Numbered from the stretch's first letter, positions 1-6,131 are shown. The stretch: 6,456 nucleotides of DNA from Thioalkalivibrio sp. (GCA_003555285.1 PWGH01000056.1:1-6456), one strand, 5' to 3'. Notes: generated by a model not told the origin, from the letters alone. Made by a program: numbers and translations.

Positions 1-60
1 AGGGACGTATTCACGGCGTCCCGCGAACAGGGCTGCGCCCTCCGCTGGGATCCACCGACG
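1..60. repeat. Two short palindromes downstream of fetB
   Basis: This non-coding stretch follows the fetB stop codon. It contains two inverted repeats: GGGACG (2-7) with CGTCCC (17-22) around a 9-nt loop, and AGGGC (29-33) with GCCCT (37-41) around a 3-nt loop. Neither is followed by a T-tract on the minus strand, so it is not a convincing intrinsic terminator for fetB. The GGGACG...CGTCCC core resembles, from memory and unverified, dispersed intergenic repeats common in high-GC gammaproteobacteria. The element probably continues past the left edge. Confidence 0.4.
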
Positions 61-864
61 CTAGCGCCGACCCGGGCGCAGGCGATCGAGGCGCAGTCGG
101 GAACGGTGGTCGAACAGGCGTCGGGAGGCGAACCAGACGGCGCCCAGGGTGCCGAAGCCGGTGCCGGCGGCGATCAGGAACATGATCAGGATCTGGTACT
201 TGACCGCCTCCACCGGGGCGACACCGGCGAGGATCTGGCCGGTCATCATGCCCGGCAGACTGACCACGCCGGCGGCCGCCATCGCGTTGATCGTGGGCAT
301 CAGGCCGCTGCGCGCGGCCTCCCGACGCATGGTCGCCGTCGCCGTCACCCAGGAGTCGCCGAGCGCGAGGCGGCCCTCGATCACCCGGCGCTCGCGCCAG
401 ACCGTCTGCGTGAGCCGGTCCAGGCCCAACGCGATGCCAGTCATCGTATTGCCGAGCAGCATGCCCAATAGCGGAATCGCGTACTGCGGTTCCCACCAGG
501 GGCTGGGGCCGACCATGGTGGTCAGCGCCAGCACCGTGACCGCAAAGGCCGAGACGAACATGGTGGCGGCACCGATCCCATAGCCCCAGAACCCCGCGAA
601 GCGCCGTTCCTGTCGGGCCATCACCTCGTAACCGGCCACCAGCAGCATCACCAGCGCCATCAGCGCGACCCAGCCGAGCTGGGCATGGTCGAACAACGCC
701 TGCAGCACCAGGCCCACCAGCAACAATTGCAACACGGTGCGCACCGCGGCAATCAGCAGACTGCGGCCGATGCCCAGACGGGCCCACAGGGTCAGGCCGG
801 CCAGGGCCAGCACCAGCAAGGCGGCGAGCGACAGGTCGAGTGCGCTCAGGCTGATCACGCTCAT
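61..864 (-). CDS. fetB: FetB-type (UPF0014) ABC exporter permease, predicted iron export
   Basis: Predicted inner-membrane permease of 267 residues, close to the usual length of the UPF0014/FetB family. It is rich in hydrophobic segments (about 8-28, 35-58, 63-80, 94-117, 127-147, 190-215, 222-245), fitting a multi-pass protein. The family-typical stretch GMLLGNTMTGIALGLDRL lies at about 134-151, followed by a charged cytoplasmic loop with ERR, EGRLALGDS and MRREA, then the conserved SLPGMMTGQILAG at about 202-214. In E. coli FetB pairs with the ATPase FetA to export iron and protects against oxidative stress; the same role is inferred here. The ATG start is supported by GGGGAGGG seven bases upstream. 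The gene follows fetA on the same strand after a 94-103-bp gap that holds no credible gene, and is probably co-transcribed with it. The C-terminus is short and arginine-rich. Family assignment is firm; the metal substrate comes from homology only. Confidence 0.9.
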   Translation of the reverse strand: MSVISLSALDLSLAALLVLALAGLTLWARLGIGRSLLIAAVRTVLQLLLVGLVLQALFDHAQLGWVALMALVMLLVAGYEVMARQERRFAGFWGYGIGAATMFVSAFAVTVLALTTMVGPSPWWEPQYAIPLLGMLLGNTMTGIALGLDRLTQTVWRERRVIEGRLALGDSWVTATATMRREAARSGLMPTINAMAAAGVVSLPGMMTGQILAGVAPVEAVKYQILIMFLIAAGTGFGTLGAVWFASRRLFDHRSRLRLDRLRPGRR

Positions 865-967
865 GGATGCACCCTCCCCATCCAGCGGGAATGCGCGATG
901 CCCTCACGGCGGTTCGCCGATCGGGTGCCGGCCGTTGGCTGTGCTGCAAAACGATGGATCGGCTTCA

Positions 968-1573
968 TCAGCCGAGCCTCCCTGCCTGGATCTCCAGGAT
1001 CCGTCCACCCAGGCGGTTGCGCTGCAGGGTGTCGTGGCTGACCCACAGCGCGCCGCCCCCGGTATCCGCGAGATATGCACGCACCGCGCGTTCGATGCGC
1101 AGGGTGTTCTCGAGGTCGAGGTTGGCGGTGGGTTCGTCCAGCAACAGCACACGCGGCCGGTTCAGGAAGGCCCGCGGCAAACCCAGCCGTTGGCGTTCGC
1201 CGCTGGAAAGCCGTTCCACGTCCCACTCCAGCGCGTCCTCGGGCAGGGCGAAACGCGTGAGCCAGGCCTGCGCCTGGCTGCGTTCCCAGCCCATGGGCAG
1301 ATGCTCCGCGACCTCAAGGCCCCACCAGGCGGTCTCGGCGGGCACATAGGCAACCTGCCGCCGCCAATCGGTCGGGGTGATGGCTTCGCGGCCCCGATCA
1401 TCCAGCCGCACTTGGCCCTGATTCGGATCCAGGTCGGCGATCGCGCGCAGCAACAAGGACTTGCCGGCTCCGGAGGCCCCGGTGAGTTGCACCAGCTCCC
1501 CCGCCTGCAACCGCAGATCCACCGGACCCAGGTGCGCGGTGCGCAAACCGTCGACTTCAAGGACCCACTCCAT
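968..1573 (-). CDS. fetA: FetA-type ABC exporter ATP-binding protein
   Basis: Cytoplasmic ATPase subunit of the predicted FetAB iron exporter, 201 residues from the ATG. Visible motifs, numbered from that ATG: Walker A GASGAGKS (32-39), signature LSSGERQRL (122-130), Walker B VLLLDE (142-147), D-loop NLD (151-153) and H-loop histidine in VSHD (180). At the Q-loop, where most ABC ATPases read YVPQ, this protein reads YVPAETAWWG (76-85): the glutamine is replaced by alanine. It is about 20 residues shorter than E. coli FetA as I recall it. Two starts compete: ATG at 1573, 11 bases after AGGAAG, and TTG at 1579, five bases after the same AGGAAG, adding two residues. I chose ATG. The gene precedes fetB, as in E. 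coli. The assignment as FetA rather than another small ABC ATPase rests largely on the adjacent FetB. Confidence 0.88.
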   Translation of the reverse strand: MEWVLEVDGLRTAHLGPVDLRLQAGELVQLTGASGAGKSLLLRAIADLDPNQGQVRLDDRGREAITPTDWRRQVAYVPAETAWWGLEVAEHLPMGWERSQAQAWLTRFALPEDALEWDVERLSSGERQRLGLPRAFLNRPRVLLLDEPTANLDLENTLRIERAVRAYLADTGGGALWVSHDTLQRNRLGGRILEIQAGRLG

Positions 1574-1617
1574 GACCAACGCGACTTCCTTCGCATCCCC
1601 GGCACACTGCCCAGCGG

Positions 1618-1648
1618 ATTCTACCCGAACCGGTAGTCACCCAGGTCG
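1618..1648 (-). promoter_or_regulatory. Possible fetAB promoter
   Basis: In the 118-124-bp gap between the unknown gene and fetA, the minus strand carries TAGAAT (1623-1618), a fair -10 element about 45 bases before the fetA start. Upstream hexamers are poor at normal spacing (ACCTGG at 17, GACCTG at 18); TCGACC appears at a 20-base spacing. Such long spacers occur at promoters activated by MerR-family regulators, but I see no strong dyad in the spacer. This is a weak call. Confidence 0.2.
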
Positions 1649-1697
1649 ATAGCGGGGTCGTGTCAAATCTCACATGCCGGCGAAATGGCCAGCGCCC

Positions 1698-2672
1698 TCA
1701 CGGACACAAGCCTTCGTGTCCAGGCTCACCACGGGCGCATTCGAAGGCGCGGGAATACGACAGATGCGGCGCCTGGTTCCCGGCCGAGAAGGTCATGGCG
1801 CGCTTCCAGATGACAGAGACGGAATCGTCCATCAGATGCCCGAGGCGGAGCACGGCTTCGAGGCCAACATCCTGGGCGAGGTTGACGTCCATCACGATTT
1901 CCATGAAGGGCTGCCCGCCCCGAACGCTTTCGGGTTCCTCGAAGCCCGCCCAAATGAGTCGCCCGTCATCGATGTGTGCCACGCCAACCTCGAGTGCCAG
2001 CAAATCCGCCATGGCCGCAGGGGGGTAGACGCCGTTGCGGATGTCCTTATAGGGCCTGTCGAAGCCGGTACCTTGGCCATCATGATCGCGCCAGTGTGCA
2101 GCGCCCTCGCCCACACTGGCCAACTCGAGGCAGGACACGGCGAGGCAGCGCATGGCACCGGCGACGTCATCGGCGATCACCTGCCGGCCGATCGCGACCG
2201 GATCGGCGACACGCCCCTGGACCGGACGCAAGACCAAGCGATACGAGACATGCTCGCCCGCGCCGAAGGCCTCCGCCGGCGCGGTGTACGCTTCCTCGTG
2301 GGACAGCACCACCGCCGAGTGGATCACGTTGCCGAGATTGAACCGATCGACCTGGACGAAACTGAACGGCACCGCCTGCCCGCCCGGCGTCCCCGTCCGG
2401 CCCTCCAGACCGTAGCGGATGCGGTAGCGCGCATGCGCGACGACACCTTCCTCATTCTCCAGAAGCAGCACGGACTTGGTCAGCGGGTTGAGATCGCCGC
2501 CTGCAGGGAAGATCGAGGCGGTCTGCGGCAAGCTGGCGGTCAGGCTGCGCAATGCCCGCTCGTGATCGACCCGCTCATAGCCTTGCGCCTCGGTGAACGG
2601 CGGCGGCTGACCGGCCAGCGCAGGGGCGGCTGCGGACGCGACCGCGAGCCCGAATACCAGTGCCAGTGCCAT
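1698..2672 (-). CDS. Unrecognised, probably exported protein
   Basis: I do not recognise this family. From ATG 2672 the protein has 324 residues. Residues 1-20 look like the hydrophobic core of a signal peptide ending ALA, with GQPPP following, so cleavage after residue 20 and a periplasmic or outer-membrane location are inferred. There is no lipobox cysteine and no later membrane span. The mature part is soluble-looking, mixed alpha/beta in character, with four cysteines in two close pairs (C176/C181 and C312/C323) that could form disulfides. Conspicuous stretches are YRIRYGLEG (83-91), NLGNVIHSAVVLSHEEAYT (112-130) and DRPYKDIRNGVYPP (205-218). The start is uncertain: the frame stays open upstream to ATG 2741 and GTG 2777, but codons there are less GC-rich in the third position and no start has a clear ribosome site; the upstream options would supply the positive charge missing from the signal peptide. 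fetA follows 118-124 bp downstream on the same strand; co-transcription is possible but not shown. Confidence 0.75.
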   Translation of the reverse strand: MALALVFGLAVASAAAPALAGQPPPFTEAQGYERVDHERALRSLTASLPQTASIFPAGGDLNPLTKSVLLLENEEGVVAHARYRIRYGLEGRTGTPGGQAVPFSFVQVDRFNLGNVIHSAVVLSHEEAYTAPAEAFGAGEHVSYRLVLRPVQGRVADPVAIGRQVIADDVAGAMRCLAVSCLELASVGEGAAHWRDHDGQGTGFDRPYKDIRNGVYPPAAMADLLALEVGVAHIDDGRLIWAGFEEPESVRGGQPFMEIVMDVNLAQDVGLEAVLRLGHLMDDSVSVIWKRAMTFSAGNQAPHLSYSRAFECARGEPGHEGLCP

Positions 2673-2764
2673 GACCGGCGTTGAACACCGCGTTGATCCA
2701 TCGGGTCGATCGGTCACCCCTTCCCCCAGTTTCCGGTCCATCCCGGCCGGTTGGCGGCCGATCA

Positions 2765-2780
2765 CCGGTGTTGACACCGG
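2765..2780. promoter_or_regulatory. 16-bp perfect dyad, candidate operator
   Basis: CCGGTGT and ACACCGG are perfect inverted 7-mers around a 2-base centre, 93 bp upstream of the preferred start (2672) of the unknown exported gene. On the minus strand TGTAAA, a possible -10 element, lies just upstream of it (about 2789-2794), so the dyad would sit near the transcription start, a usual position for a repressor. If translation really starts at GTG 2777, the dyad would overlap that start codon. No regulator is encoded nearby, and the binding protein is unknown. Confidence 0.3.
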
Positions 2781-2896
2781 GGTCCACTTTACACGCAGTC
2801 GATCCTTCGCTCATCGGGACGCTCGGCGCATGCACCGATCTTCACGAACCCCCCGATCGCCGGCCGCACGCCCTTGGGTTTTACCCAACGCTGGAG

Positions 2897-3004
2897 AGCC
2901 GTGCGGGGTGCACCCGGTCCGGACCGTAGATGGCCATGGATGGCCATCTTCGAGCGCTCAGGGATGACTTGAGCGTGTCCGGACCGGGTGCACCCCGCAC
3001 GGCT
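2897..3004. repeat. 108-bp element with perfect 28-bp inverted ends
   Basis: Arms at 2897-2924 and 2977-3004 are perfect reverse complements over 28 bases (left arm begins AGCCGTGCGGGG and ends GGTCCGGAC). Each arm contains the palindromes GGTGCACC and GTCCGGAC. The 52-base centre holds a 22-bp palindrome (AGATGGCCAT, GG, ATGGCCATCT; 2928-2949) and a hairpin CGCTCA/TGAGCG (2955-2960 with 2970-2975), so either strand could fold into a long stem topped by two smaller hairpins. No open frame in it looks coding, and I see no clear target-site duplication at its ends. It lies beyond the glnK-amtB terminator and upstream of the unknown exported gene. The form fits a small non-autonomous mobile or dispersed palindromic repeat; a structured RNA or a protein-binding site are alternatives. 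Confidence 0.9.
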
Positions 3005-3050
3005 GGGGCACGGGCTGGTCGGCCCGCTGCGCTTGGCCCAGACCCTGCGC

Positions 3051-3079
3051 AAAAAAAAGCGGGCGCTGGATGCGCCCGC
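3051..3079 (-). terminator. Intrinsic terminator of the glnK-amtB transcript
   Basis: On the minus strand GCGGGCGC (3079-3072) pairs perfectly with GCGCCCGC (3066-3059) around the 5-base loop ATCCA, followed at once by eight T residues (3058-3051). This is a textbook rho-independent terminator, 114 bp past the amtB stop codon. It leaves a long 3' untranslated region containing another hairpin. Confidence 0.95.
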
Positions 3080-3138
3080 AAGTCACCGATTTCAAGCCCT
3101 GGGAGACTGTATGGTCGGCGTTGGAGGAGACCTCGTTC

Positions 3139-3167
3139 GGGTGCCCGGACCCGCTTTCCGGGCACCC
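3139..3167. repeat. Hairpin in the amtB 3' untranslated region
   Basis: GGGTGCCCGG (3139-3148) and CCGGGCACCC (3158-3167) are perfect inverted 10-mers around a 9-base loop, starting 26 bases past the amtB stop codon. No T-run follows on either strand, so it is not an intrinsic terminator by itself. As RNA it would form a very stable stem that could protect the amtB message from 3' exonucleases. Confidence 0.75.
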
Positions 3168-3193
3168 TGTTCAGGTTTGGACCGGTTCAGGTC

Positions 3194-4462
3194 CTAGGAC
3201 TTCTTGGTGAACTCCGGATAGGCTTCCAGCCCGCACTCGGCGACGTCGGCACCGATGTACTCGTCTTCCTCCGAGAGTCGGATGCCCATCACCAGCTTCA
3301 GGATGAACCACACGATCAGGCTGGCGACGAAGACGAAGGCGAAGATCACCGCCAGGCCGGCCACCTGACCGAAGAGGGTGGCGTCCGGATTGCTCAGCAG
3401 TACCGCCATCACGCCCCAGATGCCAACCGTGCCATGCGCAGAGATCGCGCCGACCGGATCGTCGATGCGCAGCTTGTCCAGCCCGACGATCGAGAAGACC
3501 ACGATCACGCCACCGACCGCACCGATGACCGCGGCAAGCGCCATCGAGGGCATCAGTGGTTCGGCGGTGATCGCCACCAGGCCGGCGATCGCGCCGTTCA
3601 GGGCCATCGTCAGATCCGCCTTGCCAAAGAGCAGACGGGTGGTGATCAGGGCACCGATCACCCCGCCGGCCGCGGCCAGATTGGTGTTCGCGAAGACCGC
3701 GGCGACATTGTTCGCCGACTCGATGTCGGACACCTTCAGCTCGGAGCCGCCGTTGAAGCCGAACCAGCCGAGCCACAGAATCAGCACACCGAGGGTGGCC
3801 AACGGCATCGCAGAACCCGGGATGGCATTGATCTCACCATTCGGGCCGTACTTGCCCTTACGAGCGCCGAGCAGGAGCACACCCGCCAGGGCCGCGACGG
3901 CACCGGTGAAGTGAACGATGCCGGAGCCGGCGAAGTCGAGGTAGCCCAGTTCGTCGAGGAAGCCACCACCCCAGGTCCAGAAGCCCTGGATCGGGTAGAT
4001 GAAGCCGGTCATCACCACCGCAAAGGCCAGGAAGGCCCACAGCTTCATCCGTTCGGCCACCGCACCCGAGATGATCGACATCGCGGTGGCCACGAACACC
4101 ACCTGGAAGAAGAAGTCGGCGCGATCCGAGTAGTAGATTTCGCCGTCACTCGCCAGCACACCTTCGACGCTATTGTCGCCGGTGACGAACAGGCCGATGC
4201 TCGGGATGATCGAGGACAGGCCCTCGCCATACATGATGTTGTAACCGACCAGCATGAACATGATGCTGGCAATGGAGTAGAGCGCGATGTTCTTCGTCAG
4301 GATCTCTGCGGTGCTCTTGGTCCGAACCATGCCCGCTTCGAGCATGGTAAAGCCAGCGGCCATCCACATTACCAGTGCGCCGGACACCAGAAAATAAAAG
4401 GTGTCGAGGGCGTAGGCGAGCTCGATCACTTGCGAGCCGATGTCTATTACTTGCTGTTCCAT
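3194..4462 (-). CDS. amtB: Ammonium transporter AmtB
   Basis: Inner-membrane ammonium channel of the Amt/MEP/Rh family, 422 residues, with about eleven hydrophobic spans. Hallmarks: the region LVSGALVMWMAAGFTMLEAG (25-44), the Phe-gate segment FFFQVVF with ISGAVAERMK (117-140), aspartate D176 in LDFAGSGIVH, the twin pore histidines H184 and H343 (the latter in SAHGTVGIWG), and WFGFNGGSEL (233-242). The cytoplasmic tail carries EYIGADVAECGLEAYPEF (401-418), the conserved region through which PII proteins act on the channel. The N-terminus lacks the long cleavable signal of E. coli AmtB. ATG 4462 has GGAG ten bases upstream and lies 39 bp after glnK, so the two form an operon whose order matches their interaction: GlnK docks on AmtB and blocks ammonium entry when nitrogen is plentiful. 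Transcription should end at 3051-3079. Confidence 0.97.
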   Translation of the reverse strand: MEQQVIDIGSQVIELAYALDTFYFLVSGALVMWMAAGFTMLEAGMVRTKSTAEILTKNIALYSIASIMFMLVGYNIMYGEGLSSIIPSIGLFVTGDNSVEGVLASDGEIYYSDRADFFFQVVFVATAMSIISGAVAERMKLWAFLAFAVVMTGFIYPIQGFWTWGGGFLDELGYLDFAGSGIVHFTGAVAALAGVLLLGARKGKYGPNGEINAIPGSAMPLATLGVLILWLGWFGFNGGSELKVSDIESANNVAAVFANTNLAAAGGVIGALITTRLLFGKADLTMALNGAIAGLVAITAEPLMPSMALAAVIGAVGGVIVVFSIVGLDKLRIDDPVGAISAHGTVGIWGVMAVLLSNPDATLFGQVAGLAVIFAFVFVASLIVWFILKLVMGIRLSEEDEYIGADVAECGLEAYPEFTKKS

Positions 4463-4501
4463 AGTCGGATGTCTCCAGTCTCAGGGGTGTCGGTTGTCGC
4501 G

Positions 4502-4843
<342 letters not shown>

Positions 4844-4910
4844 TCACTCCTTGTCGCTGAATCCGGTTAATCCTAGAGGGATCGATGTGTCGTTCAGACA
4901 GACGGAGTAC

Positions 4911-4927
4911 TGCATGGCGCGTGCCAA
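4911..4927 (-). promoter_or_regulatory. Sigma-54 promoter of glnK-amtB
   Basis: The minus strand reads TTGGCACGCGCCATGCA from 4927 to 4911. This matches the sigma-54 consensus (TGGCAC-N5-TTGCA) except for one base in the -12 block, and keeps the required GG-N10-GC spacing exactly. Transcription should start near 4900, giving a leader of about 60 bases before the glnK start codon. No other gene start lies downstream at a suitable distance. The element predicts silence in nitrogen excess and dependence on an enhancer-binding protein. Confidence 0.88.
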
Positions 4928-4978
4928 CAGCCTGATTCGTGGGATTTGACGCGGTGCAGGGAGCCTTGCGGGGCGTTT

Positions 4979-4995
4979 CGCACCAATTCGGTGCA
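4979..4995. promoter_or_regulatory. NtrC-binding site 1 (proximal)
   Basis: CGCACCAATTCGGTGCA matches the NtrC palindrome (TGCACY-N4-TGGTGCA) on the minus strand in all but one outer base, with perfect GCACC/GGTGC half-sites. Its centre (4987) lies about 87 bp upstream of the predicted start of transcription, within the normal enhancer range for NtrC with sigma-54. Confidence 0.8.
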
Positions 4996-5011
4996 AATGC
5001 GGGCGCTTCGA

Positions 5012-5028
5012 TGCACTTTTTCGGTGCG
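5012..5028. promoter_or_regulatory. NtrC-binding site 2 (distal)
   Basis: TGCACTTTTTCGGTGCG matches the NtrC palindrome with two deviations in the right half. Its centre (5020) is 33 bp from that of site 1, about three helical turns, so the two dimers would lie on the same face of the DNA. Paired sites about 32 bp apart are the known arrangement of the glnA enhancer in enterobacteria. Confidence 0.7.
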
Positions 5029-5049
5029 CGTGCACCGGGGATTGGAGCG

Positions 5050-5069
5050 GCACCGCGCCAAGGCGGTGC
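5050..5069 (-). terminator. Hairpin after folK, possible terminator
   Basis: GCACCGC (5050-5056) and GCGGTGC (5063-5069) are perfect inverted 7-mers around a 6-base loop, starting 17 bases past the folK stop codon. No T-run follows on the minus strand, so termination would be weak or rho-dependent. Its GCACC/GGTGC ends also echo the NtrC half-sites next to it, but the spacing between them is too wide for NtrC. Confidence 0.35.
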
Positions 5070-5086
5070 GTGGGCGGTTGGGCGCC

Positions 5087-5584
5087 CTACAGCGGATCGG
5101 GGCGCAGGATGCGCAGGTTTTTTGCCCCGGGATGACCCCGCCACAGGTCTTCCAGGGCCACCGTCTGGCCGGGCAGCACCTGGTGCGGCACCAGCATCGC
5201 CAAGGGGCCGAGCACATAGGGTGCAGTGAGGATCTCGGGATGCGGCAACGGGGGATCGCGTGCGATCAGATCGCCCAACAACAGCAGGTCGGCATCCAGG
5301 GTCTTCGGGGAGTACCGCAGCTCGCCGGGCTCGCGGCCCAGGCGCCGCTCCAAGGCCTTCAGCCAAGCCAGCAGTTCCGGCGCCGGCAAGGTCGTCCTGA
5401 ACCGGACGCAAAGGTTCCAGTAATCCGGCCCGGGGTATCCGGCGGCGGGGCTGGCACACACCGCAGAGCGCTCGAGGTCACCGAAGGCCGCCCTCAGTTC
5501 GACCAAGGCCAGTCGCAGGTGCCGTTCGGGCTGGACGTTGCTGCCGAGCCCGACGAAGGCGGGCTGTGCGGGGCGTGGCCTCAT
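5087..5584 (-). CDS. folK: HPPK: 6-hydroxymethyl-dihydropterin pyrophosphokinase (FolK)
   Basis: Cytoplasmic folate-synthesis enzyme that transfers pyrophosphate from ATP to 6-hydroxymethyl-7,8-dihydropterin; 165 residues, near the usual 155-170. The N-terminal FVGLGSN (10-16) and the signature RYSPKTLDADLLLLGD (90-105) with the two Mg-binding aspartates D97 and D99 are clear, as are LPHPEI (113-118) and YVLGPLAML (123-131). Two positions differ from E. coli HPPK: K94 where the signature usually has arginine (R92 in E. coli), and A121 where the usual HPRMHERAFVL motif has arginine. It may therefore be a divergent subtype, like the second FolK-like proteins linked to folB in some gammaproteobacteria. 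The start overlaps the folB stop as ATGA, so translation is probably coupled. The pterin made by FolB is its substrate. Confidence 0.87.
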   Translation of the reverse strand: MRPRPAQPAFVGLGSNVQPERHLRLALVELRAAFGDLERSAVCASPAAGYPGPDYWNLCVRFRTTLPAPELLAWLKALERRLGREPGELRYSPKTLDADLLLLGDLIARDPPLPHPEILTAPYVLGPLAMLVPHQVLPGQTVALEDLWRGHPGAKNLRILRPDPL

Positions 5585-5946
5585 TCGCTCTCGCGCTCGC
5601 TCTCGCGCTCGATCACGATACCCACCTCGCGCACACCGGGAACCGCGTGGGGCTTGCCCACAGTCAGGCGGATGAAGGGGCTGTGGAAACGCTCAAGCAG
5701 GGTCTGGGCGATCTCCTCCGCCAGGGATTCCAGCAACACATGCGTACCCCGGCCGGCGATCTCCCGAATGTCATCGGCCACCGCGCCGTAGTTCACGGTA
5801 TCGGCGATATCGCCGGAGGCCGCAGCAGTCCGGGTATCGGTCGTCAGTTCCACGTCGAAGCGCAGGCGGCGCCGAATCCGTTGCTCCCAGGCGTAGACGC
5901 CGATGATGGCCTCGACCTCGAGGTCGCGCAGATAGATCTGATCCAT
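5581..5946 (-). CDS. folB: Dihydroneopterin aldolase FolB
   Basis: Aldolase of folate synthesis (dihydroneopterin to 6-hydroxymethyl-7,8-dihydropterin plus glycolaldehyde), 121 residues, standard length; family members are oligomers with active sites between subunits. Motifs: N-terminal MDQIYLRDLEVEAIIGVYAWEQ, with E21 equivalent to the catalytic-site glutamate, Y53 in DTVNYG, the pterin-binding loop LLESLAEEIA (71-80), and K98 in VGKPHA, the conserved catalytic lysine. ATG 5946 is supported by AGGGGAAGG seven bases or less upstream and by homology; the frame stays open much further upstream (to 6240) but that sequence has no FolB character and runs into the divergent gene. The C-terminus ERESERESE is an unusual acidic/basic tail encoded by a 12-bp tandem repeat. 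The stop overlaps the folK start by four bases. Confidence 0.93.
   Translation of the reverse strand: MDQIYLRDLEVEAIIGVYAWEQRIRRRLRFDVELTTDTRTAAASGDIADTVNYGAVADDIREIAGRGTHVLLESLAEEIAQTLLERFHSPFIRLTVGKPHAVPGVREVGIVIERESERESE
5585..5608. repeat. Perfect 12-bp tandem duplication at the folB-folK junction
   Basis: TCGCTCTCGCGC occurs twice in a row on the plus strand. On the coding strand each copy encodes four residues of the FolB tail (ERES twice). Being a multiple of three, gain or loss of a copy would alter only the length of this tail and keep the ATGA overlap with folK intact. It also forms the sequence just upstream of the folK start. Confidence 0.9.
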
Positions 5947-6131
5947 GACAGCCTTCCCCTTTCGGTCGTAACCGGAGTCACAATACGGTGTGCGCGTCAT
6001 GATCGGGACCCGGCCGCGCTGGGGCAAGTCCGCGACAGTGGTTGGATTCCTAAAGGCGCCTCCAGTGCCACTCGACAGGCTCGCCCGGGCCCTGCAGAAT
6101 CCAGGAAGGACTGCTAACCGCCGGACGATCG

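Larger units (their letters stand above)
2673..3193. other. Gene-free intergenic stretch with nested palindromes
   Basis: These 521 bases between the unknown exported gene and amtB contain no credible gene; open frames here lack ribosome sites and domain content. From left to right they hold a 16-bp dyad (2765-2780), a small hairpin TTGGGT-ttt-ACCCAA (2874-2888), a 108-bp inverted-repeat element (2897-3004), the terminator of glnK-amtB (3051-3079) and a hairpin near the amtB stop (3139-3167). The last four lie within about 300 bases, an unusual density of secondary structure. Confidence 0.8.

Noticed and set aside
865..967. Extra small gene between fetA and fetB
   Set aside because: Open frames here are fragments overlapping fetA or fetB, with no ribosome site of their own.
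737..1636. Plus-strand open frame of 299 codons
   Set aside because: It is antisense to fetA and part of fetB, with shadow-type composition and no recognisable motif.
1661..1666. TTGACA on the minus strand upstream of fetA
   Set aside because: It is a perfect -35 hexamer, but no -10-like hexamer occurs 16-18 bases downstream; the nearest good one (TAGAAT) is 37 bases away.
1674..2684. Plus-strand open frame of 336 codons opposite the unknown exported gene
   Set aside because: The minus-strand frame has a signal peptide, balanced composition and strong GC bias at third positions. The plus-strand product is rich in Arg, His and Gly and looks like its shadow.
2890..3010. Target-site duplication flanking the 108-bp element
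   Set aside because: The bases outside the arms (TGGAGA on the left, TGGGGC on the right) match only partly, so no duplication can be claimed.
4925..4937. IHF-like match (AATCAG-N4-TTG, minus strand) near the glnK promoter
   Set aside because: It has one mismatch and overlaps the -24 element, where IHF would block the polymerase rather than assist looping from the NtrC sites.
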